A DNA stretch of 64,000 nt from an uncultured Bacteroidales bacterium (GTDB lineage Bacteria; Bacteroidota; Bacteroidia; Bacteroidales; UBA932). Below the pieces are notes generated by a model, which saw only the letters and a program-made list of their open reading frames with translations, had not been told where the DNA came from and did not search any database. The translations under genes and the position numbers were made by a program. The stretch covers positions 121,261 through 185,260 of the forward strand of contig CASFSL010000046.1 of assembly GCA_949297365.1 (NCBI GenBank). The letters run 5' to 3'. Below, one piece after another: positions 1-9,471 of this stretch (the first letter of the stretch is position 1; every line of letters starts with the position of its first letter).

Positions 1-1398
1 GAAGTCGAGCTCCACTACCACTCCGTCAGAGTCATACTGGGCCAGAGCGGGCAGTACGGAAGGATCTCCAACGCAGAACCAGTACATATTGTCGGGGTCG
101 AAGTACTTGGCCACCACGGCACGGATATCGTCGAGTGTCAGGGCATCCAGTCTCTGAAGATAAGTAGCGTAGTAGTCATCGGGCAGACCGTAACGCTCAA
201 CCGAGTAAGCGAAGCTGGCGATGGTTCCTGAAGATTCCAGCGAACGGGAGAAGTCTCCGGCATACATGGTCTTGAACTTCTCCAGATCATCCTCAGTATA
301 GTCTCCGTCCATCATGTTCTGCAGCTCAATGCGCATCTGCACGAAGGAACTGTCGGTAGCGTTGCCGTTGACATCGCCGCCGGCGCTGAACGAACCGGAT
401 ATCTCATCAGAACTTACGCTGGAGTAGACTCCGTAGGTATATCCGTGAGTCTCACGGAGGTTGCGGAACAGCTTGGCATCAAATCCACCGCCGCCATAGA
501 TGGCATTGGCAATACTCAGGGCCATACGGTCCTCAGAATCAGGAGTGAGGGTAATGGGAGCCATCATCTCGATCGTGGACTGCACTGCGCCGTCCTTGGG
601 AGAGAATACTACCTGGATGCCCTCGGGACGGTTGACTGCGGGGTCCTCATGGGTGAGAATCTCGCCCTTCTCCCACTTGCTGAGATATTTCTCGCAGATA
701 GCCTTGGCCTGCTCAAGATTCATGTCACCGACAATGATGACAATCGCGCTGTTGGGAATGATGTAGTTCTCGTAGTACTCGCGGCAGTCATCTGTCGTGA
801 TGGCCTCTACAGTAGCCTCAGTCATGATGTCGCTGTAAGCATGTCCTTCAGGATATACCGTCGCGGTCATGATATTGCTCAGAATGGCACCCGGAGATGT
901 ACGGGACATCTGGAGTCCGCCGAGAGCCTGGTCCTTTATCTTGTCCAGCTCTTCCTGAGGAAATGTTGGGTTGTAGAGCACATCAGTGAGGATGTCCATC
1001 ATCTTGTCAGTGTACTTGGTAAGGGTCATGAAACCGATGGAGCGGGAGCCTGTACGGAATGTGGCACCGAGAAAATCCACCTCGTTGTTGAGCTGGTCGG
1101 CAGTACGGTTCACTGTTCCCCTGCCCCAGAGGTCACCGAAGAAAGAGGACTCGCCTGCCTTCTCCCCTTCCACATACGGATCTACTATAAAATTGATATT
1201 GAAGTTGACGACAGGACGGTCATGGTCCTCCACGAGGATGACGCGGAGACCGTTGTCCAGAGTGAATTTCTCAAAGTCACCGAGCTGAACCACGGGAGCG
1301 GGGCCGGCTTCGGGAGCCTTGCTTCTGTCTATCTGCGCGCTCAGCTGGAAGAGGGACAGCAGGGCGGCCGTCAATGTAAGTGTAAGTATCTTTTTCAT
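1..1398 (-). CDS. M16-family peptidase homologue, catalytically inactive partner (partial)
   Basis: The frame opens with ATG at 1398 and runs off the left edge, so the C-terminus is missing; 466 codons are visible. The N-terminus is a signal peptide ending near LSAQ, so the protein should be periplasmic. The fold is M16 (DNGLRVILVEDH, then two insulinase-like halves), but the HxxEH zinc motif is absent: the equivalent stretch reads GRGTVNRTADQLNNEVDFLG. It does keep the second-half Arg/Tyr pair (FRNLRETHGYTYGVYSS) that inactive M16 subunits supply to their partners. It lies 21 bp downstream of the zinc-binding M16 gene on the same strand. By analogy with two-subunit M16 enzymes the two probably form a heterodimer that degrades peptides in the periplasm. 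Confidence 0.85.
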   Translation of the reverse strand, partial: MKKILTLTLTAALLSLFQLSAQIDRSKAPEAGPAPVVQLGDFEKFTLDNGLRVILVEDHDRPVVNFNINFIVDPYVEGEKAGESSFFGDLWGRGTVNRTADQLNNEVDFLGATFRTGSRSIGFMTLTKYTDKMMDILTDVLYNPTFPQEELDKIKDQALGGLQMSRTSPGAILSNIMTATVYPEGHAYSDIMTEATVEAITTDDCREYYENYIIPNSAIVIIVGDMNLEQAKAICEKYLSKWEKGEILTHEDPAVNRPEGIQVVFSPKDGAVQSTIEMMAPITLTPDSEDRMALSIANAIYGGGGFDAKLFRNLRETHGYTYGVYSSVSSDEISGSFSAGGDVNGNATDSSFVQMRIELQNMMDGDYTEDDLEKFKTMYAGDFSRSLESSGTIASFAYSVERYGLPDDYYATYLQRLDALTLDDIRAVVAKYFDPDNMYWFCVGDPSVLPALAQYDSDGVVVELDF

Positions 1399-1419
1399 AT
1401 CGTTGTACATGTCTTAAAA

Positions 1420-2736
1420 TTAGTTCTGTTTGGGAAGATAGTAGATGGAGATCTTCTGAGCGGGGTCGATGTATTTCTTGGCAACCTCGAGGACTTTCTC
1501 CTTGGTCAGCTTGGAGTACTGCTCCATGGTCTCATTGACGAAATTGGTATTCTTGAAGTAGGTATAGGCTGTAGCCAGACTCTCGGCAACACCTTCAATA
1601 GTGGTGTTGGAGGTAGCCTCACCCATCTCCACCATATTCATCACCTTCTGGAATTCCTCATCGGACATGCCGTTCTCCAGCAGGCCATAGACCTCAGCGT
1701 CTATATCAGCCTCCAGGACAGAGAGGTCCACACCGTTGGGGATACCCTGGATCATGAACACACCCGGATGCTCGAAAGGCATCACGCCGCCAGCAGCCAT
1801 CAGACCGGTCTTCTTGGTGTCCACGATCTGCTTCTGCAGACGGGCGGAGTTACCGGCTGAGAGGATGGAGTTGAACACGGTCATTGCATAATAGTCATCG
1901 GTACCGTATGCGGGAGAAGGATAAACCTCAATCAGCATGGGCATCTGGATATTGTCGTAGACAGTGTCCTTGATGGGCTCAGTACGCCTGGGCTCCATAT
2001 TGGGATCCGGACGGCGGGGCTCCACAGTACCGGCGGGGATGTCGCCGAAGTACTCCTCGATCCACTCCTTGGTCTGCTTGGTATCAAAGTCTCCGCAAAC
2101 TACCAGCACAGCGTTATTGGGCTTGTAGAACATATCGTGGAAATCCTGGAAATCCTGGATAGAGGCGTTGCGGATGTGCTCCTCAGAGCCGAGAACGTCG
2201 TGATTGTAAGGGTGAACCTTGAATGAGTTGGTCAGAATCTTGGTAAATACGGTGCCGTAGGGCTGATTGTCGCGGGTCTGGCCCATCTCCTGGCATACCA
2301 CGTCCTTCTGGGTATTCACACCGATCTCCTCAATCTTGGGATGCAGCATCCTCTCGGACTCAAGCCACATTCCGAGCTCCAGCTGGTTGGAGGGCAGCAG
2401 CTCGAAATAATAGGTACGGTCATTGGAAGTGTTGGCATTCAGAGAGCCGCCGGCCTCGGACACATAGGTGGCATACTCGCCGCGGCCGATGTTCTCGGTG
2501 CCCTCGAACATCAGATGCTCGAAGAAATGGGCGAAGCCTGTCAGATGGGGTTCCTCGTTCTTGGAACCCACGTGATACATTACGGAGATTACGACATTGG
2601 GAGTCTTGTGGTTCTGGGACAGAATCACATGAAGACCGTTGTCAAGGTCGTACTCCTCGAACTGGATATTCTGCGCCGATACGGCCACCGGCAGAAGTAC
2701 TGCCGACAGAATAAGGATTAAAAGGTTCTTCTTCAT
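1420..2736 (-). CDS. M16-family zinc peptidase, catalytic subunit
   Basis: 438-residue periplasmic peptidase. A signal peptide (MKKNLLILILSAVLLPVAVS) precedes the M16 domain. The inverted zinc motif is complete: H70-F-F-E73-H74, with the third ligand E150 in VVCQEMGQTRDNQPYG. The second half lacks the Arg/Tyr pair usual in M16 (ARLQKQIVDTKKTGLMAAGG), and the downstream gene has that pair but no zinc site, so the two proteins complement each other. The start is the first ATG, 21 bp after the stop of the acetyltransferase gene. No clear -7 box lies in that gap, so it may be read through from the sugar genes. Confidence 0.9.
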   Translation of the reverse strand: MKKNLLILILSAVLLPVAVSAQNIQFEEYDLDNGLHVILSQNHKTPNVVISVMYHVGSKNEEPHLTGFAHFFEHLMFEGTENIGRGEYATYVSEAGGSLNANTSNDRTYYFELLPSNQLELGMWLESERMLHPKIEEIGVNTQKDVVCQEMGQTRDNQPYGTVFTKILTNSFKVHPYNHDVLGSEEHIRNASIQDFQDFHDMFYKPNNAVLVVCGDFDTKQTKEWIEEYFGDIPAGTVEPRRPDPNMEPRRTEPIKDTVYDNIQMPMLIEVYPSPAYGTDDYYAMTVFNSILSAGNSARLQKQIVDTKKTGLMAAGGVMPFEHPGVFMIQGIPNGVDLSVLEADIDAEVYGLLENGMSDEEFQKVMNMVEMGEATSNTTIEGVAESLATAYTYFKNTNFVNETMEQYSKLTKEKVLEVAKKYIDPAQKISIYYLPKQN

Positions 2737-2757
2737 ACTTTGTTTGTTGTTGATTAA

Positions 2758-3348
2758 TTATTTGTGCTCTATTAGTGTTACTTTTCCGTCTTTTAAAAGA
2801 TATTTCTCCCCTGTTCCCGGACATACGGCCGTGCCGTCCTGACCGAACTCCAGACGATAACCGGCCCTGCTCATCCATCCCGTCTGCCTGGCAGGATTGC
2901 CTACCACCAGGGCATAGTCAGGCACATCCTTGGTTATTACCGCACCGGCTCCGACAAAGGCCCACCGGCCTATATCGTGACCGCAGACCACCGTAGCATT
3001 GGCACCTATAGTAGCACCCCTTCCGACTCTGGTAGCGGCATATTCACCCCGGCGGCACACAGCACTGCGGGGATTGGCAACATTGGTAAACACACAGGAA
3101 GGCCCGAGGAACACATCATCCTCACACGTAACTCCCGTATAGACAGAGACATTATTCTGTACCTTCACATTGTTTCCCAGCACTACTCCAGGAGATATCA
3201 CCACATTCTGACCTATATTGCAGTCCCGACCGAGGACTGCTCCGGTCATGATATGGGAAAAATGCCATATACGTGTCCCTTCCCCTATGCTGCATCCGTC
3301 ATCTATGACAGCAGTCTCATGTGCGAAATATCCTCGTTCCATAGTCAT
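2758..3348 (-). CDS. wlbB: WlbB/WbpD-type UDP-sugar N-acetyltransferase
   Basis: Left-handed beta-helix acetyltransferase of about 196 residues, with hexapeptide repeats from IGEGTRIWHFSHIM through AVLGRDCNIGQNVVISPGV and VGRGATIGANATVVCGHDIG. The family acetylates the 3-amino group of UDP-2-acetamido-3-amino-2,3-dideoxyglucuronate using acetyl-CoA. I place the start at ATG 3348 (MTMERGYFAH), 5 bp after the preceding stop; a longer frame from 3387 would overlap the aminotransferase and adds residues unlike the family. The WlbA-WlbC-WlbB order is the known pathway block, which supports the assignment. Confidence 0.85.
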   Translation of the reverse strand: MTMERGYFAHETAVIDDGCSIGEGTRIWHFSHIMTGAVLGRDCNIGQNVVISPGVVLGNNVKVQNNVSVYTGVTCEDDVFLGPSCVFTNVANPRSAVCRRGEYAATRVGRGATIGANATVVCGHDIGRWAFVGAGAVITKDVPDYALVVGNPARQTGWMSRAGYRLEFGQDGTAVCPGTGEKYLLKDGKVTLIEHK

Positions 3349-3352
3349 CCGT

Positions 3353-4492
3353 TTATCTTTTGAAAAACCCGGCCACCTCCCCTGCAATCCGTTCCTGAAC
3401 CTCTACTGTCAGTTCCGTATGCATCGGCAGGGACAGCACGGAGTCAGCCAGAGACTCCGCAATTTTCAGGCCAGCCCCGCCACAAGCATACGCTTTCTGA
3501 CGATGCAACGGCAGCGGATAATATATCATGGAGGGTATCTCTCTGGATGCCAGATACTCTTTCAAGGCATCCCGCCTACCGTCCTTAACCTTGACCGTAT
3601 ACTGATGGTAGACGTGTGTGGTGAAAGAAGCCTCCACCGGCAGCTCTATACCGTCCACTCCACGGAGAAGAGCATTGTATCTATGCGCGGCAGTCCGTCT
3701 GGCCCTGCTGTATTCATCCAGATGCCGCAGCTTGACCTCCAGCACAGCAGCCTGCATGGTATCGAGACGGGAATTGCAGCCGATTACATCGTGATGATAC
3801 TTCACGCGCTGACCGTGGTTGGCCGTCATGCGGATGCGCTCCGCCAGAGCATCATCGTCCGTAAAAAGAGCACCGCCGTCTCCGTAGCAGCCCAGATTCT
3901 TCGAAGGGAAAAATGAAGTGCAGCCGATGTGCCCCAGAGTACCGGTATGCCTGCTGCGGCCGTCAGGATAAGTGTAGACGGCTCCGAGGGACTGGGCATT
4001 GTCCTCGACAACATAAAGGCCATGGGCTGCCGCAAAGTCCAGTATCGGAGCCATGTCACAGCTCTGCCCGAACAGATGCACGGGAATGATGGCCCTGGTC
4101 CTGGGAGTAATGGCCTTCTCGATAAAACGTATATCCGTATTAAAGGTATCGCAGTCCACATCCACCATCACCGGTCTGAGACCCAACAACGCTATCACCT
4201 CGGCCGAGGCCACATAGGTGAATGCGGGAACGATGACCTCGTCGCCCGGCTTCAGGCCTAAGGCCATGAGAGCTATCTGGAGGGCATCGGTACCGTTACC
4301 GCAGGGAATGACATGTCTTGCCCCCGTGTACTGCGCCAGGGCCGAGGCGAAGCGACCGACTGCCGGGCCGTTAATAAAAGCCGAACTGTCGATGACCTCC
4401 GCTATGGCTGCGTCGATCTCCGCCTTTATCTTCATATACTGACCGTGAAGGTCTACCATCTGAATCTTCTGCTGCATCGTACCCTCCATCAT
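3353..4492 (-). CDS. wlbC: WlbC/WbpE-type DegT/DnrJ/EryC1 aminotransferase
   Basis: PLP-dependent sugar aminotransferase. The aspartate loop VEDNAQSLGA and the Schiff-base lysine in FFPSKNLGCYGDGGA are both present. The family moves the amino group of glutamate to C3 of UDP-2-acetamido-2-deoxy-3-oxo-glucuronate. The frame extends upstream to 4561, but those residues overlap the oxidoreductase gene; ATG 4492 (MMEGTMQQKIQMVDLHGQY), directly after the upstream stop at 4494, or ATG 4477 (MQQKIQ), is the better start. It is translationally close-coupled to the oxidoreductase and the acetyltransferase on either side. Confidence 0.85.
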   Translation of the reverse strand: MMEGTMQQKIQMVDLHGQYMKIKAEIDAAIAEVIDSSAFINGPAVGRFASALAQYTGARHVIPCGNGTDALQIALMALGLKPGDEVIVPAFTYVASAEVIALLGLRPVMVDVDCDTFNTDIRFIEKAITPRTRAIIPVHLFGQSCDMAPILDFAAAHGLYVVEDNAQSLGAVYTYPDGRSRHTGTLGHIGCTSFFPSKNLGCYGDGGALFTDDDALAERIRMTANHGQRVKYHHDVIGCNSRLDTMQAAVLEVKLRHLDEYSRARRTAAHRYNALLRGVDGIELPVEASFTTHVYHQYTVKVKDGRRDALKEYLASREIPSMIYYPLPLHRQKAYACGGAGLKIAESLADSVLSLPMHTELTVEVQERIAGEVAGFFKR

Positions 4493-4493
4493 T

Positions 4494-5477
<984 letters not shown>

Positions 5478-5486
5478 TCAATCCTG

Positions 5487-5494
5487 CGAAGATA
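5487..5494 (-). promoter_or_regulatory. Putative -7 box of the wlb operon
   Basis: On the minus strand the sequence reads TATCTTCG followed by CAGG, one mismatch from the Bacteroidetes -7 consensus TAnnTTTG. It lies 13 bp upstream of ATG 5474. No convincing -33 element is visible, so the call rests on position and the single box. Confidence 0.45.
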
Positions 5495-5579
5495 ATAAAA
5501 ATTTCCTCAAATTCTACCGTCTGCCATTCTTTCCCGCTCCATTACCACCCGCACCTCCATTGAGAGTTCCTTTGAAAAG

Positions 5580-5595
5580 TGTCATATTTGTGTCA
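5580..5595 (+). repeat. 16-bp direct repeat, left of recombinase
   Basis: TGTCATATTTGTGTCA lies 39 bp before the recombinase start. It matches TGACATATATGTGTCA at 6889-6904, just after the gene, at 14 of 16 positions in the same orientation. It may be a recombinase binding or core site; this is inference from position. Confidence 0.45.
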
Positions 5596-5633
5596 TTCAA
5601 AAAACATTACCAACCATTAAAAACCTTAAAACC

Positions 5634-6881
5634 GTGCGCTACAGATTCATCATACTCAGCTACAACACAGGGAAGGACGGAAAGACAGCCGTCACCCTCC
5701 GGATTACCAAGAACAGAAAACGCAAATACATCAATACCGGACTGCGGGCCAGTCCCGAACAGTGGGATACTGCCGGAGACCGTTTCGTAACCGACAAGAG
5801 ACTCGTCCCCGGATACAAAGCGTACAACACCAGGCTCTCAGAGCTGGAGGCCCGCGTCAACGCCGTACTGAGGGACTTTGACAGCAGACGCATTGACTGG
5901 ACCCTGAATCAGTTTGAGACAGAGTACCTGGGCAAGACCGCAAGAGGCTCCGTAAAAGCCTATTTTGACAAGACCGTAGTTACGCTCCGGGAGACAGAGC
6001 ACATCGGCAACGCCATCTGCTACAGCCGGACACTCCGCATGATGAGCCTGTTTGACAAGCGGTTGGCCGGCAGAATATTCTCAGAGATAGACATCCGGTA
6101 CGTCAAGGCATTCGACGTTTTCCTGCAGAAACGCGGATGCCGGGGCAACACGCGCAAGTACTACATCAAGGCATTGCGGGCCGTTCTTAACAAAGCCATC
6201 CAGGACAAGGAGGCCACGGAAAGCACCTACCCTTTCGGCAAAGGCGGATTCAACATAGCGGCACTGGAGGAAGACACCCCGAAACGCTATCTGTCTCAAG
6301 ACATTATGCACAGGATTAAAACCACAGCACTGGACAACGGTGTCCTGGAGCGGACCCGAAGACTGTTTCTGTTCATGTACTACTGCTACGGCATCTCGTT
6401 TATCGACGCAGCCCTTCTTACGACCGACAACCTCGTCAAACGCAGCGGCGGCACCTACATCGTCTACAAACGCAACAAGACCAAGGAATCCAAAAGGGCC
6501 AGGCCGCTGCGCATCAAGATTACGCCGCAGATCCAGGAGCAACTGGACTGGTTCGCCGGACACACCGAGATTGCGGGCAACTACCTCCTGCCCATAGTCT
6601 CCGCAGCCGGATATACAGGAGAAAGGCTGTACCGGCACATCAGAGGGCGGTATAGACGCAACGGGAAATACCTGAACAGTCTGGGACTGGCTCTTGGCAT
6701 CACCGGCATGAGACTCACCAGCTACTGCGCCCGGCACACCATGGCCATGACCCTGCAGGACCATCATGTGCCGCGGGAGGTCATCTCCCAGATACTGGGG
6801 CACAAGGATATCACGACCACCAGCATCTACCTGGACAGCTTTACCGACAGCGTCATTGACGAGGCCGCCCGGGTCCTGTGA
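5634..6881 (+). CDS. Tyrosine recombinase/integrase, Bacteroidetes IntDOT-like class
   Basis: 415 residues with three expected parts: an N-terminal arm-binding-like segment (about 1-95), a SAM-like core-binding domain (about 100-195) and a C-terminal catalytic domain. Visible catalytic elements are LTSYCARHTMAM (second Arg), ILGHKD (His) and TTSIYLDSF (Tyr nucleophile). The position of the first catalytic Arg, usually FYxRGM in this class, reads YYCYGIS, so it is Tyr here. CTnDOT integrase also lacks this Arg, so activity is not excluded. The start is GTG at 5634. It stands on the opposite strand to the wlb genes and next to a capD fragment, which suggests a role in rearranging the capsule locus; target unknown. 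Confidence 0.85.
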   Translation: MRYRFIILSYNTGKDGKTAVTLRITKNRKRKYINTGLRASPEQWDTAGDRFVTDKRLVPGYKAYNTRLSELEARVNAVLRDFDSRRIDWTLNQFETEYLGKTARGSVKAYFDKTVVTLRETEHIGNAICYSRTLRMMSLFDKRLAGRIFSEIDIRYVKAFDVFLQKRGCRGNTRKYYIKALRAVLNKAIQDKEATESTYPFGKGGFNIAALEEDTPKRYLSQDIMHRIKTTALDNGVLERTRRLFLFMYYCYGISFIDAALLTTDNLVKRSGGTYIVYKRNKTKESKRARPLRIKITPQIQEQLDWFAGHTEIAGNYLLPIVSAAGYTGERLYRHIRGRYRRNGKYLNSLGLALGITGMRLTSYCARHTMAMTLQDHHVPREVISQILGHKDITTTSIYLDSFTDSVIDEAARVL

Positions 6882-6888
6882 CCCTCCG

Positions 6889-6904
6889 TGACATATATGT
6901 GTCA
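6889..6904 (+). repeat. 16-bp direct repeat, right of recombinase
   Basis: TGACATATATGTGTCA begins 8 bp after the recombinase gene and is the partner of the copy at 5580-5595. It is itself partly palindromic (TGACA...TGTCA), as expected of a recombinase or dimer binding site. Confidence 0.45.
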
Positions 6905-6922
6905 TATATTGCCCACATATAT
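6893..6922. repeat. AT-rich inverted repeat after recombinase
   Basis: ATATATGTG (6893-6901) and CACATATAT (6914-6922) form a perfect 9-bp inverted repeat with a 12-bp spacer. It could be a recombination site or a weak hairpin. The rest of 6905-6993 shows no gene. Confidence 0.4.
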
Positions 6923-6993
6923 ATCCGGCACCCCGCTCCTACTCACTCTGCCTCTTGTCATTACAGATACGCCTCAGCCCATGCCGCCACGCT

Positions 6994-7218
6994 TCCCACG
7001 AGCGCATACTCATCGCGAAGGTTCGCGAGTACGACTACACCTCGGCGTGCGGAGTTGCCGACCGCCTCCTCGTCCTGTCGCAGGAGGTGGACATCCCCTC
7101 GGCCGTGCTGCTGATGAAGCGGACCGTCCCCGAGTTCAAGTCCCGCAACTCCCCCTACGAGCAGTACGACCTCCAGGTCGAGCGGGAGCAGCAGTCAACC
7201 GCGCAGCAGACTGCCTGA
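6994..7218 (+). pseudogene. Orphan 3' end of capD (PglF-like dehydratase)
   Basis: This reads SHERILIAKVREYDYTSACG..., through KRTVPEFKSRNSPYEQYDL, and ends at TGA 7216-7218. It matches the last ~75 residues of the intact capD gene at 47728-49689, with long exact nucleotide stretches. Homology begins abruptly at the CCCACGAG of the SHERI codons; the preceding DNA belongs to the recombinase region. About 580 N-terminal codons are absent, so no enzyme is made. It is followed by the same module order as the intact copy (promoter element, small ORF, GNAT, udg), which marks it as the left end of a second capsule locus truncated by recombination. Confidence 0.85.
7013..7028. repeat. Dyad TCGCGAA-GG-TTCGCGA in capD fragment
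   Basis: A perfect 7-bp inverted repeat with a 2-bp spacer, 19 bp inside the start of capD homology. The same dyad occurs in the intact capD at 47918-47933. It encodes IAKVRE, so codon constraint is an alternative explanation. Confidence 0.5.
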
Positions 7219-7234
7219 CCCGCGGATTTTTACG

Positions 7235-7276
7235 GAAGTGGTTTTTTATTCCGCCCCGAATGACTTACCTTTGCAG
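7235..7276 (+). promoter_or_regulatory. Conserved capsule-TA promoter element, copy A
   Basis: A 42-bp block beginning GAAGTGGTTTTTTATTCCGC and ending GACTTACCTTTGCAG, nearly identical to copies at 9472, 45455 and 47670. The -7 box TACCTTTG is at 7266-7273 and fits TAnnTTTG. It lies 16 bp after the capD fragment stop and 22 bp before the small ORF. As cluster L has no other visible promoter upstream, it probably drives the small ORF/GNAT pair and, by read-through, the genes after it. Confidence 0.8.
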
Positions 7277-7298
7277 GTGAATTCAAAAACAGAATAAT

Positions 7299-7544
7299 AT
7301 GGGATACATTGAAGAAAAGTGTGCGCCTACGCTGACCGGAAAGTCCGCGAGACGCTTTATGGAGGCGATGGAGGAAGTGGACAGACTGCCCCATAGAGAA
7401 CTGCCTGAGGATTTTTTTGACGAATTTGAGAAGTTCCAGGAGAAATCAAGACGTTATGAAGCGGAAATGAGACATAACAGGAAAGTAAAAAACGCGGGGA
7501 AACATGAGGCGGGAGAGATTCAGACTGAAGGAATATTGTGTTAG
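7299..7544 (+). CDS. Small putative antitoxin paired with GNAT
   Basis: 81 residues, charged. It shares the core LTGKSARRFMEAMEEVDRLP with two other small ORFs in this window (45208-45438 and 47449-47658), each also followed by an overlapping GNAT gene. Beyond the core, LPEDFFDEFEKF is conserved and the tail is variable. It overlaps the GNAT start by 41 bp, typical of toxin-antitoxin pairs. I do not recognise a named family. An antitoxin or partner role for the acetyltransferase is inference from size, order, overlap and recurrence. Confidence 0.6.
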   Translation: MGYIEEKCAPTLTGKSARRFMEAMEEVDRLPHRELPEDFFDEFEKFQEKSRRYEAEMRHNRKVKNAGKHEAGEIQTEGILC

Positions 7545-8109
7545 TTCTGCCTTGACCACTGACATTGATTTAAGCGGATTCTACTGCGGAGACGAGTCTC
7601 TTGACCATTATTTCCACAACGAGGCCGCTGCATACGAGAGCGAGATGCTCTCAAGGAACTATGTATTCATCACACAGGACGACAAACATGAGCCTGTCGC
7701 CGTATTCTCTATCTGCAATACCAGTATAAACATGCCGATACTGTGCAGTAATATCAGAAACAGACTGCAGCGCAGAATACCGAATCCTAAAAGAAAACGG
7801 ACATATCCGGCTCTGTTGATAGGCAGAATTGGAGTCAATGCACGATATCACGGGCAAGGCATAGGCTCGCAGGTCATAGAGTATATAAAGCATATGTATC
7901 TGCATGAATCAGTCCACGGGCTCTGCCGCTTTCTTTTAGTGGATGCCATAAACACCTCGGATGTTGTAAGATTCTATCAGAATAACGGCTTTATCATGCT
8001 GTTTAACACTGAGGACGATGAAATGCGGTCCTTTAATATAGGCACTGCGCTGAAGACCAGAATGATGTATTGCGATTTGAAACTGTGGCGCGAACAGCAG
8101 ACCGCCTGA
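7504..8109 (+). CDS. GNAT-family N-acetyltransferase, putative toxin
   Basis: 201 residues. The acetyl-CoA region is visible as ALLIGRIGVNARYHGQGIGSQ, which carries the GNAT R/Q-x-x-G-x-G/A loop, followed by FLLVDAINTSDVVRFYQNNGF, the usual end of the fold. The N-terminus (FYCGDESLDHYFHNEA) resembles GNAT toxins that acetylate aminoacyl-tRNA (AtaT/TacT type), which begin with a similar C/CG-x-x-x-L-x-x-Y/F segment. Paralogues lie at 46869-47480 and, truncated, at 44439-45239. A capsule-sugar acetyltransferase is a less likely alternative, since its partner ORF and N-terminus point to a toxin-type GNAT. Confidence 0.7.
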   Translation: MRRERFRLKEYCVSSALTTDIDLSGFYCGDESLDHYFHNEAAAYESEMLSRNYVFITQDDKHEPVAVFSICNTSINMPILCSNIRNRLQRRIPNPKRKRTYPALLIGRIGVNARYHGQGIGSQVIEYIKHMYLHESVHGLCRFLLVDAINTSDVVRFYQNNGFIMLFNTEDDEMRSFNIGTALKTRMMYCDLKLWREQQTA

Positions 8110-8143
8110 CTTAAGACAAGAATTTTAAAGTACAGCTATAACG

Positions 8144-9454
8144 ATGAAGGATTACAGAATCGCGGTAGCCGGCACCGGCTATGTGGGGCTCAGCATCGCC
8201 ACGCTCCTGTCCCAGCACCATCACGTCACGGCGGTGGACGTCATCCCCGAGAAAGTGAAGATGCTCTCCCGCAGAAAATCACCGATTCAGGATGAGTATA
8301 TCGAGAAGTACTTGGCAGAGAAGCCGCTCGACCTCACCGCCACCCTTGACGGACGGAGAGCCTACGCTGATGCAGACTTCGTGGTCATTGCCGCCCCGAC
8401 CAACTATGACCCCGTCAGGAACCACTTCGACACCAGCCACGTGGAGGAGGTCATAGACTTAGTATTAGAGGTCAACCCGGACGCAGTGATGGTCATAAAG
8501 TCAACCATCCCTGTGGGCTACTGCCGCAGCCTGTATGTCAGGTACTGGAAGCAGGGAATCAGGAAGCTCAACCTGCTCTTCGCCCCCGAGTTCCTGCGCG
8601 AGAGCAAGGCCCTGTACGACAACCTCTATCCCAGCAGGATAATAGTGGGCGTACCGAAGATAATAGAGCATCCCGAGTTTGTCGAGGAGAACGAGGCAAT
8701 CGATGCTTTGGCTGATATCCCCTTCCTGGAGAATGCCGCACATGAGTTTGCCGGCCTGCTGCAGGAGGGAGCCATCGAGCAGGACATCCCGACGCTGTAC
8801 ATGGGCCTGAAGGATGCCGAAGCCGTCAAGCTCTTTGCCAATACATACCTCGCGCTGCGGGTGAGCTACTTCAACGAGCTTGACACCTACGCGGAGGTCA
8901 AGGGGCTTGACTCCGCGGCCATCATCCGGGGCGTGGGCCTTGACCCGAGGATAGGCACGCACTACAACAACCCGTCGTTCGGGTACGGGGGCTACTGCCT
9001 CCCGAAGGACACCAAGCAGCTGCTGGCGAACTACGAGGACGTGCCGCAGAACATGATGACCGCGATCGTGGAGAGCAACCGCACGAGGAAGGACTTCATC
9101 GCCGGGCAGGTGCTCAGGATGGCCGGGGCGCACGAGTACGACGGGCAGTGGAATCCCGCGAGGGAACACGAGACCGTCATCGGCGTGTACCGCCTTACGA
9201 TGAAGACCGGGAGCGACAACTTCCGTCAGAGCAGCATCCAGGGCGTGATGAAGCGGATAAAGGCCAAGGGCGCGACGCTGATCATCTACGAGCCCACGCT
9301 GGAGGACGGCAGCACGTTCTTCGGGAGCGTGGTGGTCAACGACCTGGCGGAGTTCAAGCGGCGCTCGCAGGCCATCATCGCCAACCGCTACGACCCATGC
9401 CTGGACGACGTGAGGGCCAAGGTCTACACCCGCGACATCTTCCACCGCGACTGA
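8144..9454 (+). CDS. ugd: UDP-glucose/GDP-mannose dehydrogenase family protein (cluster L)
   Basis: 436-residue nucleotide-sugar 6-dehydrogenase. The Rossmann motif is [17 protein letters not shown] and the catalytic Cys lies in [16 protein letters not shown]; the middle dimerisation and C-terminal UDP-binding domains follow ([18 protein letters not shown]). The class converts UDP-glucose to UDP-glucuronate with two NAD+, though a UDP-HexNAc substrate cannot be excluded. The protein is close to the copy at 45524-46834 but the two genes differ at many third codon positions, so this is not a recent duplication. GC content is high compared with the glycosyltransferases downstream. Confidence 0.9.
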   Translation: MKDYRIAVAGTGYVGLSIATLLSQHHHVTAVDVIPEKVKMLSRRKSPIQDEYIEKYLAEKPLDLTATLDGRRAYADADFVVIAAPTNYDPVRNHFDTSHVEEVIDLVLEVNPDAVMVIKSTIPVGYCRSLYVRYWKQGIRKLNLLFAPEFLRESKALYDNLYPSRIIVGVPKIIEHPEFVEENEAIDALADIPFLENAAHEFAGLLQEGAIEQDIPTLYMGLKDAEAVKLFANTYLALRVSYFNELDTYAEVKGLDSAAIIRGVGLDPRIGTHYNNPSFGYGGYCLPKDTKQLLANYEDVPQNMMTAIVESNRTRKDFIAGQVLRMAGAHEYDGQWNPAREHETVIGVYRLTMKTGSDNFRQSSIQGVMKRIKAKGATLIIYEPTLEDGSTFFGSVVVNDLAEFKRRSQAIIANRYDPCLDDVRAKVYTRDIFHRD

Positions 9455-9471
9455 CAGGGAAAGTTTTGTCA

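Noticed and set aside
445..1860. Plus-strand frame of 471 codons opposite the M16 genes
   Set aside because: It spans two real minus-strand genes and contains no recognisable domain.
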